Source: Streptomyces tsukubensis
Lineage (GTDB): Bacteria > Actinomycetota > Actinomycetes > Streptomycetales > Streptomycetaceae
Length of the DNA: 64,000 nt
Assembly (NCBI RefSeq): GCF_003932715.1
Contig: NZ_CP020700.1
Location: 3,122,501 to 3,186,500 of the forward strand
Reading direction: 5' to 3'
Below, in pieces: positions 17,896-26,775 of this stretch. The notes below the pieces were generated by a model. The model was not told the DNA's origin, did no database searches, and worked only from the letters and a program-made list of their open reading frames with translations. Positions within the stretch are counted from its first letter, which is position 1, and each line of letters begins with the position of its first letter. Position numbers and translations under genes: made by a program.

Positions 17896-19311
17896 GTGGA
17901 CTCCGCGGTCACCGACACCGGCGACGGCCGCCCTCAGGGCCCGACCGGCCGCCCCGGCGGCGGAAATGCCGACACCGCCTCCGGCAACACCACCGGCAGC
18001 CCTTCCGGCTCGCCGAAGGACGGCGGCCGTCCCGGGTACGGGCAGCTGCTGCGTACCCCCGGCGTCTGGACGTTCCTGCTGCCGGGCTTCGCCGCCCGGC
18101 AGCCGTTCGCGATGCTGACCATCGGCATCATCCTGCTGGTCCAGCACACCACCGGTTCGTACGGCAGCGCCGGCGCGGTCGCCGCGGCGGCCGGTGTCTC
18201 CATGGCGCTGTTCGCGCCGCAGAGCGGCAGGCTGGCCGACCGCTTCGGGCAGCGGGCCGTCCTGCTGCCGGGTGTCGTCGTGCATGCCGCGTCCGTCTCC
18301 GCGCTGATCGCCCTGGCGCTCGCCGACGCTCCCTTGTGGGCGCTGTTCACCGCGGCGGTCCCGACGGGTGCCTCCGTACCGCAGATAGGGCCCATGGTCC
18401 GGGCCCGGTGGGCGGCCAAGCTCGACGGATCGCCGCTGATGCCGACGGCTGCGGCGTTCGAATCGGTGACGGACGAGTTCACCTTCGTCGTCGGCCCGGT
18501 GCTGGCGACCGCGCTGTGCACCGGAGTGCACCCGGCCGCCGGTCTGATCGCCGAGGGCATCCTGACCCTGGTCGGCGGCCTCCTGTTCGCCGCTCAGCAC
18601 CGTACGCAGCCGCCCGTCCTCCGGCCCGGCGGTGCCACCGGTACCACCGGCGGAGGGCGTGCTTCCGCGCTCTCGGTGCCCGGTGTACGCGTCCTGGTCG
18701 TGGCCTTCCTCGGTATCGGCTCCGTCTTCGGCGGTATGCAGGTCTCCCTGACCGCGTTCACCGAGGAGATCGGCAATCCGGGCGTGAACGGCGTCCTGTA
18801 CGGCATATTCGCCGCGGGCAACATGCTGGCCGGGATCGCCTGCGGAGTCGTCGCCGCGAAGAACGGGCCGCTGCGGCGCATGGTCATCGGGTACGTGGGC
18901 CTGGCCCTCAGCGTCTCCGTGCTCTGGTCGCTGCACTCCGTGATCCTGCTCGGCGCCTTCGGCCTGCTGGTCGGGCTCTGTATCGCACCGGCCCTGATCA
19001 GCGGATACACCCTGGTGGAGAGCCTGGTGCCGGCTTCGGCACGTACCGAGGCGTTCACCTGGCTGACCGCGGCCGTGGCGCTCGGGCAGGCGGTCGCGGT
19101 GACCTCGGCGGGGCAGCTGGCGGATGCGCACGGCGCGAGCGCGGGATTCCTCGTTCCGCTGGTGGGAACCGTACTGGCGCTGGCCACCCTGCTGGCGCTG
19201 CGCACCCGCCTGATGCCCGGCGGCGGACGGACCGCGGGGCGGATAGCGGCCCGCGGAACGGCCCCGGAGGCCAGTGGCGAGGATCACCGCTCGCCGGTGC
19301 CGGTGGACTGA
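17896..19311 (+). CDS. MFS transporter
   Basis: 471 residues from GTG 17896, 8 bases after AAAGG. The first ~60 residues are Gly/Thr/Ser-rich, followed by 12 predicted membrane helices. A motif-A-like loop is SGRLADRFGQRAVLLPGVVV; the sixth helix region contains RARWAAKLDGSPLMPTAAAF with VTDEFTFVVGPVLA, a pattern seen in a Streptomyces MFS subfamily of unknown substrate. Neighbouring antiporter and FmdB genes give no clue to cargo. Confidence 0.9.
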   Translation: MDSAVTDTGDGRPQGPTGRPGGGNADTASGNTTGSPSGSPKDGGRPGYGQLLRTPGVWTFLLPGFAARQPFAMLTIGIILLVQHTTGSYGSAGAVAAAAGVSMALFAPQSGRLADRFGQRAVLLPGVVVHAASVSALIALALADAPLWALFTAAVPTGASVPQIGPMVRARWAAKLDGSPLMPTAAAFESVTDEFTFVVGPVLATALCTGVHPAAGLIAEGILTLVGGLLFAAQHRTQPPVLRPGGATGTTGGGRASALSVPGVRVLVVAFLGIGSVFGGMQVSLTAFTEEIGNPGVNGVLYGIFAAGNMLAGIACGVVAAKNGPLRRMVIGYVGLALSVSVLWSLHSVILLGAFGLLVGLCIAPALISGYTLVESLVPASARTEAFTWLTAAVALGQAVAVTSAGQLADAHGASAGFLVPLVGTVLALATLLALRTRLMPGGGRTAGRIAARGTAPEASGEDHRSPVPVD

Positions 19312-19341
19312 AACGTTGGAATAGGTCACTATAGACCGTCG

Positions 19342-19368
19342 TTAGCACTCACTGAGTGAGAGTGCCAG
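19342..19368 (+). promoter_or_regulatory. CIRCE-like HrcA operator
   Basis: TTAGCACTC (19342-19350), nine bases, then GAGTGCCAG (19360-19368). This matches the CIRCE heat-shock operator TTAGCACTC-N9-GAGTGCTAA at 16 of 18 arm positions with exact spacing. It ends just before the ribosome binding site AGGAGG (19367-19372) of the FmdB-type gene, so HrcA binding would block transcription or initiation there. Confidence 0.65.
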
Positions 19369-19379
19369 GAGGAAGACAA

Positions 19380-19742
19380 GTGCCGACCTACCAGTACCAG
19401 TGCACCGAATGCGGCGAGGGCCTTGAGGCGGTGCAGAAGTTCACCGATGACGCCCTGACCGTATGCCCGAGCTGCGACGGACGCCTGAAGAAGGTGTTCT
19501 CCGCGGTCGGCATCGTCTTCAAGGGTTCCGGTTTCTACCGGAACGACAGCCGCGGCGCGTCGTCGAGCTCGTCCCCGGCGACCTCGTCGAAGGGCTCCGG
19601 CTCGGAGAAGACGGCAGCGTCCTCCGGTTCTTCGGACTCCTCCGGTTCCTCTTCGTCCTCCTCCGCTTCGTCCTCTTCCTCGTCGTCGGCGGCGTCTTCG
19701 TCTTCTTCGTCGTCGTCGACCGCGAGCACTTCGGCCGCCTGA
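19380..19742 (+). CDS. FmdB-family zinc ribbon protein
   Basis: 120 residues from GTG 19380 behind AGGAGG. The first 45 residues are an FmdB/CxxC regulatory-protein zinc ribbon with Cys8, Cys11, Cys29 and Cys32 (YQYQCTECGE ... CPSCDGRLKKVFS). The rest (residues 55-120) is almost pure serine with Ala, Gly and Thr, probably disordered. FmdB proteins are small metal-binding regulators or ribosome-linked factors of unclear role. The CIRCE-like site in its leader suggests heat-shock control. The MTA phosphorylase gene follows after 142 bp. Confidence 0.92.
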   Translation: MPTYQYQCTECGEGLEAVQKFTDDALTVCPSCDGRLKKVFSAVGIVFKGSGFYRNDSRGASSSSSPATSSKGSGSEKTAASSGSSDSSGSSSSSSASSSSSSSAASSSSSSSSTASTSAA

Positions 19743-19884
19743 GGCCGTACGAGAGGCTCCTGGACCCCGTCCGCCGTGTGCGGCCGGGGTCCTTGCCGTA
19801 CCCCGGGCCGCGGGTCCCGGGCTCCGGTTCCATGGCGGATTTCCGGGGGTTCCGGCCCGCCCGCGCGTCGATAGTGTGATCGGT

Positions 19885-20724
19885 ATGGCGAACACCAACG
19901 CAGAGATCGGCGTGATCGGCGGCTCGGGGCTGTACTCCTTCCTGGAGGACGTCACCGAGGTGACCGTGGACACGCCGTACGGCAGCCCGAGCGACTCTCT
20001 TTTCCTGGGCGAGGTGGGCGGCCGGAAGGTCGCCTTCCTCCCCCGACACGGCCGGGGTCACCGGATTCCGCCGCACCGCATCAACTACCGCGCCAATCTG
20101 TGGGCACTGCGGTCCGTCGGCGTACGGCAGGTGCTGTCGCCCTGCGCGGTGGGCGGACTGCGCCCGGAGTACGGGCCGGGCACCCTCGTCGTACCCGATC
20201 AGCTCGTGGACCGTACGAAATCCCGGACCGAGACGTACTTCGACGGGGAGACACGGCCGGACGGCGCCGTGCCGAACGTGGTGCACACGACCTTCGCCGA
20301 TCCGTACTGCCCGGCGGGGCGGGCCGTGGCGATGAAGGCGGCGCGCGGCCGCGACTGGGAGCCGGTCGACGGGGGCGCGCTGGTCGTCATCGAGGGGCCG
20401 CGGTTCTCGACCCGGGCCGAGTCCCGCTGGTTCGCGTCCGAGGGGTGGTCGATCGTGGGGATGACCGGGCACCCGGAGGCGGTCCTCGCCCGCGAGCTGG
20501 CGCTCTGCTACACGGCGCTGGCACTGGTCACGGATCTGGACGCGGGAGCGGAGACCGGTGAAGGCGTCTCGCACACCGAGGTGATGCGGGTCTTCGGCGA
20601 GAACGTGGGGCGGCTCCGGGAGGTGCTCTTCGACGCGGTGGCGGCGCTGCCGGCGGAGGTGGAGCGGGACTGTCTGTGCGTGGGCGCGCACGACGGCTGG
20701 AACCTGGGGATCGACCTGCCCTGA
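19885..20724 (+). CDS. S-methyl-5'-thioadenosine phosphorylase
   Basis: 279 residues from ATG 19885 (MANTNAEIGVIGGSGLYSFL). The enzyme cleaves 5'-methylthioadenosine with phosphate to adenine and methylthioribose-1-phosphate in methionine salvage. Family marks: phosphate loop GGSGLY, FLPRHGRGHRIPPHRINYRA, AVGGLRPEYGPGTLVVPDQL, and the base/ribose segment EGPRFSTRAESRWFASEGWS with VGMTGHPEAVLARELALCYT. The Asp in VTDLDAG points to purine binding. It might instead prefer thioinosine. Length is normal. Confidence 0.95.
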   Translation: MANTNAEIGVIGGSGLYSFLEDVTEVTVDTPYGSPSDSLFLGEVGGRKVAFLPRHGRGHRIPPHRINYRANLWALRSVGVRQVLSPCAVGGLRPEYGPGTLVVPDQLVDRTKSRTETYFDGETRPDGAVPNVVHTTFADPYCPAGRAVAMKAARGRDWEPVDGGALVVIEGPRFSTRAESRWFASEGWSIVGMTGHPEAVLARELALCYTALALVTDLDAGAETGEGVSHTEVMRVFGENVGRLREVLFDAVAALPAEVERDCLCVGAHDGWNLGIDLP

Positions 20725-20846
20725 CAGGGCGGGACGGGGTCGGGTCGGATCGGGGTACGGGCTCGCCGGATGCGGGCCGCCGGGCGGGCGGCGGGACACG
20801 GGAATGGTGGAGGAGTGGGCCGGTGGGGGGTGTGTGGGTGAGGAAG

Positions 20847-20873
20847 TTGTCCACAGTCGGCGGCCTGTCCACA
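20847..20873 (+). other. Two DnaA-box sequences
   Basis: TTGTCCACA at 20847-20855 is the Streptomyces consensus DnaA box, and CTGTCCACA at 20865-20873 differs by one base; they are in the same orientation, 18 bp apart. They lie in the intergenic stretch 20725-20965, which otherwise shows no gene. Confidence 0.5.
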
Positions 20874-20965
20874 GGCGTCAGCGGGATGCCGGCGGAAGGC
20901 GGATCGTGAGGGCATGCGGCCGGTGACGGCCGGGTCCGGTCTTCGACGACAGGCGGTGCCCGACG

Positions 20966-21751
20966 ATGTCCGTTCTCCCTCCTTCCCCTTCCTCCTCGTC
21001 CCCGTTCTCTCCTCTTTCTCCTTCTCTTTCTCCCTCTCCTACGGGGTCTTCGCCTTCGAGGTCTTCGCCTTCCGGGTCTCCCCCGCATCCCGCGGGCTCG
21101 TTCCTTCCGCCGCCGTCCGTCCCGGGCCCCCGGAGCGTGCCGGAGTTCCCGCCCCTGCGGGTACGGGGCGGGACGCACCGGCTCCGGAGGGCGTTGCGGC
21201 GGCGCGGGCGCGTGCTTGCGGCCGGGCTCGCGGTGGTCGCGGCTGCCGTGGCCGCATCGGGTGCCCGGAGCGCTGTGGGGACGGACGGTGCTCCGTCGTC
21301 CGCCGGTGCGGCTGCGCGTGGCGGGCCGGGGGCCGTGGGGACGGCCGGACCCCCGGTGCGGATGGTGTCGGCTCCCGTGCGGATCGCCGATGCGGAGACG
21401 GTACGGCTGCTGCGCCCCGGCGACCGGGTCGATGTGATCGCGACGTCCGGCCCGTCTTCCGGGCCGGGCTCGGGGCCCGGTCCGCGGGCGGGCGCGGGCT
21501 TCGGGCCGGACAGCGGGACGGACGCCGGAGCGGAAGACCGGGCGGACCGTCGGACGGGCGATGCCCGGGTGGTGGTGTCCGGTGTGCGGGTGACCGCGGT
21601 TCCCGAGCCGCCGGAGGGGCCTGAAGGGCTTGAAAGGCTTCAAGGCGACGGCGACGGCGGGGCGCTGGTGGTGCTCTCCGTGCCACGGGCGTCGGCCGCC
21701 GAGCTCGCGGGTGCCGCGGCCACCTCCCGTCTCGCGGTGACGGTGTGCTGA
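20966..21751 (+). CDS. CpaB/RcpC-like (SAF-type) membrane protein
   Basis: 261 residues. The first ~70 residues are Ser/Pro-rich, then a basic patch (RLRRALRRRGRV) precedes one hydrophobic helix (LAAGLAVVAAAVAASGA). Beyond it are the strand-rich segments PVRIADAETVRLLRPGDRVD and GALVVLSVPRASAAELAGAA that resemble the RcpC/CpaB Flp-pilus assembly domain. The central insertion is Gly/Asp/Arg-rich. No pilus genes are visible nearby, so a pilus role is only a family inference. The start is uncertain: the Ser/Pro-rich N-terminus may be partly untranslated. Confidence 0.7.
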   Translation: MSVLPPSPSSSSPFSPLSPSLSPSPTGSSPSRSSPSGSPPHPAGSFLPPPSVPGPRSVPEFPPLRVRGGTHRLRRALRRRGRVLAAGLAVVAAAVAASGARSAVGTDGAPSSAGAAARGGPGAVGTAGPPVRMVSAPVRIADAETVRLLRPGDRVDVIATSGPSSGPGSGPGPRAGAGFGPDSGTDAGAEDRADRRTGDARVVVSGVRVTAVPEPPEGPEGLERLQGDGDGGALVVLSVPRASAAELAGAAATSRLAVTVC

Positions 21752-21934
21752 CGGCAGCGGGACGTGCCCTCGCGTACGGCACCGCCCCTGCTCCGTCCCT
21801 GCAGGCGGCCCCGGTTCGTACTGGCGTACCTTCGTTGCGTCTCCCGGTCACCCGGAATTGGACAGCGCGACCACTGTGTGCCGTAGGTTGCGGAGCGCTT
21901 AGCTCCGAATACCGCGTTCGCAACGAAAGGCTCA

Positions 21935-22429
21935 GTGGTGACCGAGAAGAAAGTCAGCGTCCTGGAGGGCTTCAAGACCTTCCTGATGCGCGGCAATGTG
22001 ATCGACCTGGCGGTTGCCGTCGTCATCGGCGCGGCGTTCACCCAAGTGGTGAACTCCGTTGTGAAGGGGATCATCAACCCTCTGGTCGGCGCCTTCGGCA
22101 CCAAGGACCTCGACGCCTACAGCTCCTGCATCAAGGGCACCTGCCAGGTGGTGAACGGCGAGGTGCAGGGCATCAAGATCCTCTGGGGTTCGGTGCTCGG
22201 CGCGACGCTGAGCTTCCTGATCACGGCCGCGGTCGTCTACTTCCTGATCGTCTACCCCCTGGCCAAGTACCTGGCCCGCAAGGCGGCCCGGGACGCGGCG
22301 AAGGAAGGCGCGAAGGAGGTCGTCGAGCTGTCGGAGCTGGAGGTCCTCAAGGAGATCCGCGACGCGCTGGTCGCGCAGTCCCGGGGCAACGGGACGGCGG
22401 GCGGATCTGCGGGGCGGCCCCTGCCGTAG
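21935..22429 (+). CDS. mscL: Large-conductance mechanosensitive channel MscL
   Basis: 164 residues; GTG 21935 (or 21938) follows GAAAGG. MscL is the pentameric membrane safety valve opened by hypo-osmotic tension. Family features are the N-terminal amphipathic segment with LEGFKTFLMRGNVIDLAVAV, the pore helix VVIGAAFTQVVNSVVKGIIN, a periplasmic loop, the second helix LSFLITAAVVYFLIVYPLAK and a long charged cytoplasmic helix (AARDAAKEGAKEVVELSELE). The loop has two Cys (SSCIKGTCQ), less common in the family. A 6-bp inverted repeat (21891-21907) lies upstream. Confidence 0.97.
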   Translation: MVTEKKVSVLEGFKTFLMRGNVIDLAVAVVIGAAFTQVVNSVVKGIINPLVGAFGTKDLDAYSSCIKGTCQVVNGEVQGIKILWGSVLGATLSFLITAAVVYFLIVYPLAKYLARKAARDAAKEGAKEVVELSELEVLKEIRDALVAQSRGNGTAGGSAGRPLP

Positions 22430-22463
22430 CCGGTCTGTCGGCCGGAGGTCTCCGGGCTGCGGG

Positions 22464-22667
22464 TCAGAGGTGGTGGGGCGGCTTCTCGTCGAAGAAGCGC
22501 GCGAGGTCGTCGGCGCTGCCGCCCGCCGGAGGCCGCTCACCCCACCCGCGGTCCGTGTCGTCCGAGGACTGCCGGTCCAGCGGATCGTCGAAGATCAGGG
22601 CCGGGGCAGGGTTCGTGCGCCCGGGGTTCTTCGCGTCTCGCGGGCCGGGGGCGGGGGCGGTGCTCAT
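22464..22667 (-). CDS. Small conserved hypothetical protein
   Basis: 67 residues, beginning MSTAPAPGPRDAKNPGRTNP and ending ADDLARFFDEKPPHHL. It is hydrophilic, Pro/Asp-rich and lacks membrane segments. The C-terminal DDLARFxDEKPPH pattern looks conserved rather than random. It lies downstream of the molybdopterin oxidoreductase operon on the same strand, after 31 bp. No function can be offered. Confidence 0.7.
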   Translation of the reverse strand: MSTAPAPGPRDAKNPGRTNPAPALIFDDPLDRQSSDDTDRGWGERPPAGGSADDLARFFDEKPPHHL

Positions 22668-22698
22668 GTCTCCAGGGTACGGCGGGTGGCGGTGGGCG

Positions 22699-23109
22699 TC
22701 AGCGGTCCTTCGGGCCCAGCGCCCACAGGCCCAGGACGACGAAGAACGACAGACAGAGGAAGGCCACCCCCCACCAGGCGGTTCCGGTGCGGCCCGCCAT
22801 CCAGGCGTCGACGACCACGGTCAGGCCCCACAGCTGTCCGGCGACTGCCGTCAGGACGAGGACCAGACGTGCGGTGAGCCCCGCGGCCCGCTCCGGGTCC
22901 TGCTCCCCGCCGGCGCCGGGCCCCGGGCCGGTGTGGCGGATCCGGGGGTCCGTCCAGCCGCTGGTCGGTCTGATCTGCGGATACCGCTCCCGGACGGGCC
23001 GGTTCAGCCGGGGGTCCGCGCTCCCCGGACGGTACGAGGGCATGGGTGGCGGCCGGTCGTCGGGTCCGGGGGGCGGTCCGGGGGGCTGGGGGGTTCCGGC
23101 GGGTGTCAT
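22699..23109 (-). CDS. Small two-helix membrane protein of the oxidoreductase operon
   Basis: 136 residues from ATG 23107-23109, overlapping the Rieske stop codon (ATGA). The first ~75 residues are Pro-rich (GTPQPPGPPPGPDDRPPPM), then two hydrophobic helices (ARLVLVLTAVAGQLWGLTVV and WWGVAFLCLSFFVVLGLWAL). The overlap means it is translationally coupled to the Rieske gene, so it is probably an accessory subunit or assembly factor of that complex. No family recognised. Confidence 0.8.
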   Translation of the reverse strand: MTPAGTPQPPGPPPGPDDRPPPMPSYRPGSADPRLNRPVRERYPQIRPTSGWTDPRIRHTGPGPGAGGEQDPERAAGLTARLVLVLTAVAGQLWGLTVVVDAWMAGRTGTAWWGVAFLCLSFFVVLGLWALGPKDR

Positions 23110-23828
23110 ACGCGGTCCCTCGGGGGTACCGCCCCGGGGCAGCCGATCTCCAGGGCCCGCTCGGGCGCGATCTCGGCGAACTGGCGGCACCAGGCGTCCT
23201 TGTCGCTCTCCCCCGAGCGCGTGGTGGCGAGGGCCCAGATGCTGCCGTCGAGATCCTCGGTGACGATGACGCGGGGCAGCGGACGTGGCGGCGGACCGGC
23301 CGTGACCTCTCCGGTGCGGACGTTGAAGACCCCTTCGTGGCAGGGGCAGAGCAGCTCGCCTTCCTGACCGCGGTCGGCCCGGAACAGCACGGCGCAGGCG
23401 AGGTGCGTACAGACCGCGGAGTAGCCGACGAGGGTGCCGTCCGCGAGCCGCACGGCGACGGCCCGGTCCTCGTCGCCGGGGTAGGTGAAGGCGAGGGACT
23501 CGCCGGGGGCGAGCGTGTCGGCGATCTTCCGGGGCTCGGGGACCCCTTCGACGTCGTTGTGGCGGTGGAGGATGCCCGCGGCGACTCCGATGCCGCCGAG
23601 GGCGAGGCCGCCGGAGACGGTGGTGACGATCCGGAGGTAGTCGCGGCGGGTGGTGAGGGCGTCGGCCGCGATCCGGTCGTGCAGGGCCTCCCTCGCACCG
23701 CCCGGGACGCCTTCCGGCGGGCCGCCGGGCCCTTCGCCGCCGGAGCCGGGCGGAGCGCCGCTGTTCCCCGGCGGGCTTCCGGGTGGTCCGTCGCCGGGGC
23801 CCGAGGGCGGGGGCGCGGTCAGGCTCAT
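23106..23828 (-). CDS. Rieske [2Fe-2S] protein
   Basis: 240 residues from ATG 23826-23828, overlapping the ferredoxin stop (ATGA). The first ~50 residues are Pro/Gly-rich; a hydrophobic segment at about 76-94 ([20 protein letters not shown]) preceded by TTRRDYLR looks like a Tat-type or membrane anchor as in Rieske subunits. The cluster ligands are C-T-H-L-A-C in [14 protein letters not shown] and C-P-C-H-E-G-V in [17 protein letters not shown]. Rieske proteins pass electrons at high potential, often from quinol. Here it should act with the molybdopterin enzyme, ferredoxin and cytochrome b subunits. Confidence 0.93.
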   Translation of the reverse strand: MSLTAPPPSGPGDGPPGSPPGNSGAPPGSGGEGPGGPPEGVPGGAREALHDRIAADALTTRRDYLRIVTTVSGGLALGGIGVAAGILHRHNDVEGVPEPRKIADTLAPGESLAFTYPGDEDRAVAVRLADGTLVGYSAVCTHLACAVLFRADRGQEGELLCPCHEGVFNVRTGEVTAGPPPRPLPRVIVTEDLDGSIWALATTRSGESDKDAWCRQFAEIAPERALEIGCPGAVPPRDRV

Positions 23829-24439
23829 CGGGGGTCCGCCTTCCGTACGTCGACTCCGTTCACCTCGACGACGGGCAGCCCGCCCGGGAGGGGGCGGCGG
23901 CCCCGGTCGGCGGGGACGACGGTGGCCACCCCGGTCCGTACGGTCGTGCCGCCGAAGGCGAAGGCGTCCACGACCTCGACGCCGGGCCGTTCGGCGCGCA
24001 GCTCGTCGAGGGTGCCGTAGAAGAGGGCCCCGGTGGGACAGACGGTGGCGCACATGGGGGCGAGTCCGGCGGAGGTGCGGTCGTAGCAGAGGTCGCACTT
24101 CATCTGGAGCTTCGCCGCGAGGTCGATCTTGGGGACGCCGAAGGGGCAGGCGTTGACGCAGTTGGCGCAGCCGATGCAGCGGGAGGTGTCGGCGGTCTGT
24201 ACGACCCCGTCGACGGTGACCAGGATCGCGTCGGCCGGGCACACCTCGGCGCAGGGCGCGACGGGGTCCTCGCAGTGCATGCAGACGGTGGGAAGGGAGG
24301 CGACGGAATGGCCCTCGTCGGGGTAGTCGAGGTGGATCATCGACTTGCCGCGGTGCGAGTCGCATTCGCGGCAGGCGGAGACGCAGGCCTGGCAGCCGAT
24401 GCAGCGGCCGGGGTCGATGAAGATCGTTCTGCCCATCAT
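23825..24439 (-). CDS. 4Fe-4S dicluster ferredoxin-type electron transfer subunit
   Basis: 204 residues; two adjacent ATG codons at 24437-24439 and 24434-24436, preceded by GAGGAG. It carries four Cys-rich motifs typical of the DmsB/NrfC/NarH family: [60 protein letters not shown] and [15 protein letters not shown] in [15 protein letters not shown]. It should relay electrons between the catalytic Mo subunit and membrane subunits. It begins 9 bp after the molybdopterin gene and overlaps the Rieske gene by 4 bp. Confidence 0.94.
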   Translation of the reverse strand: MMGRTIFIDPGRCIGCQACVSACRECDSHRGKSMIHLDYPDEGHSVASLPTVCMHCEDPVAPCAEVCPADAILVTVDGVVQTADTSRCIGCANCVNACPFGVPKIDLAAKLQMKCDLCYDRTSAGLAPMCATVCPTGALFYGTLDELRAERPGVEVVDAFAFGGTTVRTGVATVVPADRGRRPLPGGLPVVEVNGVDVRKADPR

Positions 24440-24447
24440 GGCGGGCG

Positions 24448-26775
24448 TCAGCTCCTCTCCGCGGTGCCGCGGCCCTGGGGTGCCGTGGGCGGCAGGGGAT
24501 CGGTCCGGGCGGCCTGGGCCTTCGGGGGGTATGCGCTGCGGCCGGGCGGAGTGGGCGGCGCCGGGACCTCGTCGAGGTGTTCGGCGCGTTCGAGCCGGCA
24601 GGCGCAGACCTTGTACTCGGGGATCTTGGAGCGGGGGTCGAGTGCGGCGTTCGTCAGGGTGTTGGCCGCGGTGGGGATCGGCCAGTGGTACGGGACGAAG
24701 ACGGTGTCGGGCCGGATCGCCTCGGTGACCAGGGCGGGCAGGACGGTGGCGCCGCGGCGGGTGACGACCCGGACGGGGTCGCCGTTGCGGAAGCCGTGCG
24801 CGGGGTGCAGTTCCACCCAGGGGCGCGGGGTCTGCTCGACCAGGGCGCCCAGTCTGCGGGTCTGGTTGCCGGACAGGAAGTGGGCGACGGTCCGGCCGGT
24901 GGTGAGCGACAGCGGGTATTCGTCGCTGTACGGATCCGCCGGCGGCCGCCACTCCACCCGCTGGAGGTGGATCAGCCCGTCCGGGTGGTGGGTCCGGCCG
25001 TCCTCGAAGAGCCGGGGCGTGCCCGGATGGTCGGTGGTGGGGCAGGGCCAGGCGATACCACCGGTCTCCTCCAGACGTTCGTAGGTGATGCCGTAATAGT
25101 CGTTGACCGTTCCGGCGGAGGCGATCCGGAGTTCCTCGAAGACGTCACGGGAGCCGGTGAAGGCGAACTTGTCGCCCGCGCCCAGCAGCTGGGCGAGGCG
25201 GCACATCACCCAGGTGTCGGTGCGTACTCCGGGGGGTGGTTCCTGGGCCTTGTTGTGTTTGACGACCCGGGCTTCGGCGTTGGCCATCACGCCTTCGTCC
25301 TCGGCCCAGGTGGTGACCGGGAGGACGACGTGTGCGTTGGCGGCGGTCTCGGAGAGGAAGAAATCGCATTGGACGTGGAAGTCGAGGGTGTCGTAGGCCG
25401 CTGTGACGGCCGGCAGGTCCGGAAGGGAGACGAAGGGGTTGTTGCAGATGCCGAGCAGACCGCGGATCTCACCGCGCCGCATCTGGTGGACCATTTCCAC
25501 CATGGAGGTGCCCGCCCGGGGCAGTTCGGCCTCGTCGATGCCCCAGATCCGGCTGATCTGGCGGCGGTGCTCGGGATCGTTGATGGAGCGGCCGCCGGGC
25601 AGGAGGTCCGACTTCTGGCCGTGCTCCCGGCCGCCCTGTCCGTTGCCCTGGCCGGTGAGGGTGCCGTATCCGGCGCCGGGGCGTCCGATGTTGCCGGTGG
25701 CGGCGCAGAGGTTGATGACGGCGAGGCAGTTGTCCACGCCCTGGGTGTGGTGTTCGATACCGCGGGCGTGCCAGGCCATGGCCTTGTCGGCGGTGCCGAA
25801 GACCCGGGCGACCTCGGCGATCTGCTCGGCCGGTACTCCGCAGATCTCCGCCGCCCGCCGGGGCGGGCAGTCGGCGGCCGCGGCCCGGGCCTCCTCCCAG
25901 CCGCTGGTGCGCGTGGCGAGGAATGCCTCGTCGGTGAGGCTTTCTTCGACGACGACGTGCAGGACGGCGTTGAAGAAGGCGGCGTCCGTGCCGGGCCGCA
26001 GTGCCACGTGGATGTCGGCGGTACGGGCCACCGCGGTCTCGCGGGGGTCGACGACGATGAGCTTGGCCCCCCGGTCGCGTGCTCCCCATACGTACTGGGT
26101 CAGTACGGGGAAGCACTCCCCGACGTTGGCTCCGGCGATCAGCAGACAGTCGGTGAGGAGGATGTCGGAGAAGGGGTTGCCGGCCCGGTCGATGCCGAAG
26201 GCGAGTTTGTTGGCGCCCGCGGCGGAGACCATGCAGAGACGGCCGTTGTAGTCGACGTGCCGGGTCTTCAGGGCGATCCGGGCGAACTTGCCGACCAGGT
26301 AGGTCTTCTCGGTGAAGAGGCTGGCCCCGCCGAGCATGCCGAAGGCGTCGTTGCCGTGGCGGGCCTGGACGGCGCGGATCCCGGCGGCGGTGACGGAGAG
26401 GGCTTCGTCCCAGGAGACTTCCCGGAAGGGTTCGTCCCGGGAGCTGCGGACCAGGGGCGCGGTGAGCCGGTCGGGGTGGTTGACCTGCTGGTAGGCGTTG
26501 ATGCCCTTGGGGCAGAGCCGCATCCGGTTGATGTCGTGGTTGCGCGGCTCGACGCCGAAGACGGTGCCGGTGCGGTCCACTCTGAGATATATGCCGCACT
26601 GCACCCCGCAGAAGCAGCAGTGGGTGGGGACGAGGGTCTCGCCGTCCCGGGCGCCCCGCCAGTTCCCGGCGGGCAGCCCTCCGGCGTCCCGGAAGGCGGT
26701 GGTGCCCGGCGGTGCGAGCGCCGGGTCCAGCGGCAGACGGTCGTCCGTGGCGGGCGGGCGGGGGGCGCTGGTCAC
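24448..26775 (-). CDS. Molybdopterin oxidoreductase, catalytic subunit (nitrate reductase/formate dehydrogenase type)
   Basis: 775 residues, GTG 26773-26775. N-terminal [4Fe-4S] binding is shown by [13 protein letters not shown] and RLCPKG. The Mo-ligating region reads [20 protein letters not shown], so the ligand is cysteine, not selenocysteine. Further marks are [53 protein letters not shown] and the C-terminal molydopterin-dinucleotide-binding domain [20 protein letters not shown]. The assembly resembles assimilatory nitrate reductase (NasA/NarB) more than formate dehydrogenase but the substrate is uncertain. No Tat signal is visible, so the active site is cytoplasmic. The last ~40 residues are Pro/Ala-rich. 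Confidence 0.92.
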   Translation of the reverse strand: MTSAPRPPATDDRLPLDPALAPPGTTAFRDAGGLPAGNWRGARDGETLVPTHCCFCGVQCGIYLRVDRTGTVFGVEPRNHDINRMRLCPKGINAYQQVNHPDRLTAPLVRSSRDEPFREVSWDEALSVTAAGIRAVQARHGNDAFGMLGGASLFTEKTYLVGKFARIALKTRHVDYNGRLCMVSAAGANKLAFGIDRAGNPFSDILLTDCLLIAGANVGECFPVLTQYVWGARDRGAKLIVVDPRETAVARTADIHVALRPGTDAAFFNAVLHVVVEESLTDEAFLATRTSGWEEARAAAADCPPRRAAEICGVPAEQIAEVARVFGTADKAMAWHARGIEHHTQGVDNCLAVINLCAATGNIGRPGAGYGTLTGQGNGQGGREHGQKSDLLPGGRSINDPEHRRQISRIWGIDEAELPRAGTSMVEMVHQMRRGEIRGLLGICNNPFVSLPDLPAVTAAYDTLDFHVQCDFFLSETAANAHVVLPVTTWAEDEGVMANAEARVVKHNKAQEPPPGVRTDTWVMCRLAQLLGAGDKFAFTGSRDVFEELRIASAGTVNDYYGITYERLEETGGIAWPCPTTDHPGTPRLFEDGRTHHPDGLIHLQRVEWRPPADPYSDEYPLSLTTGRTVAHFLSGNQTRRLGALVEQTPRPWVELHPAHGFRNGDPVRVVTRRGATVLPALVTEAIRPDTVFVPYHWPIPTAANTLTNAALDPRSKIPEYKVCACRLERAEHLDEVPAPPTPPGRSAYPPKAQAARTDPLPPTAPQGRGTAERS

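Noticed and set aside
24448..26775. Selenocysteine in the molybdopterin enzyme
   Set aside because: The metal-ligand position is a Cys codon and no in-frame TGA is present, despite the nearby sel genes.
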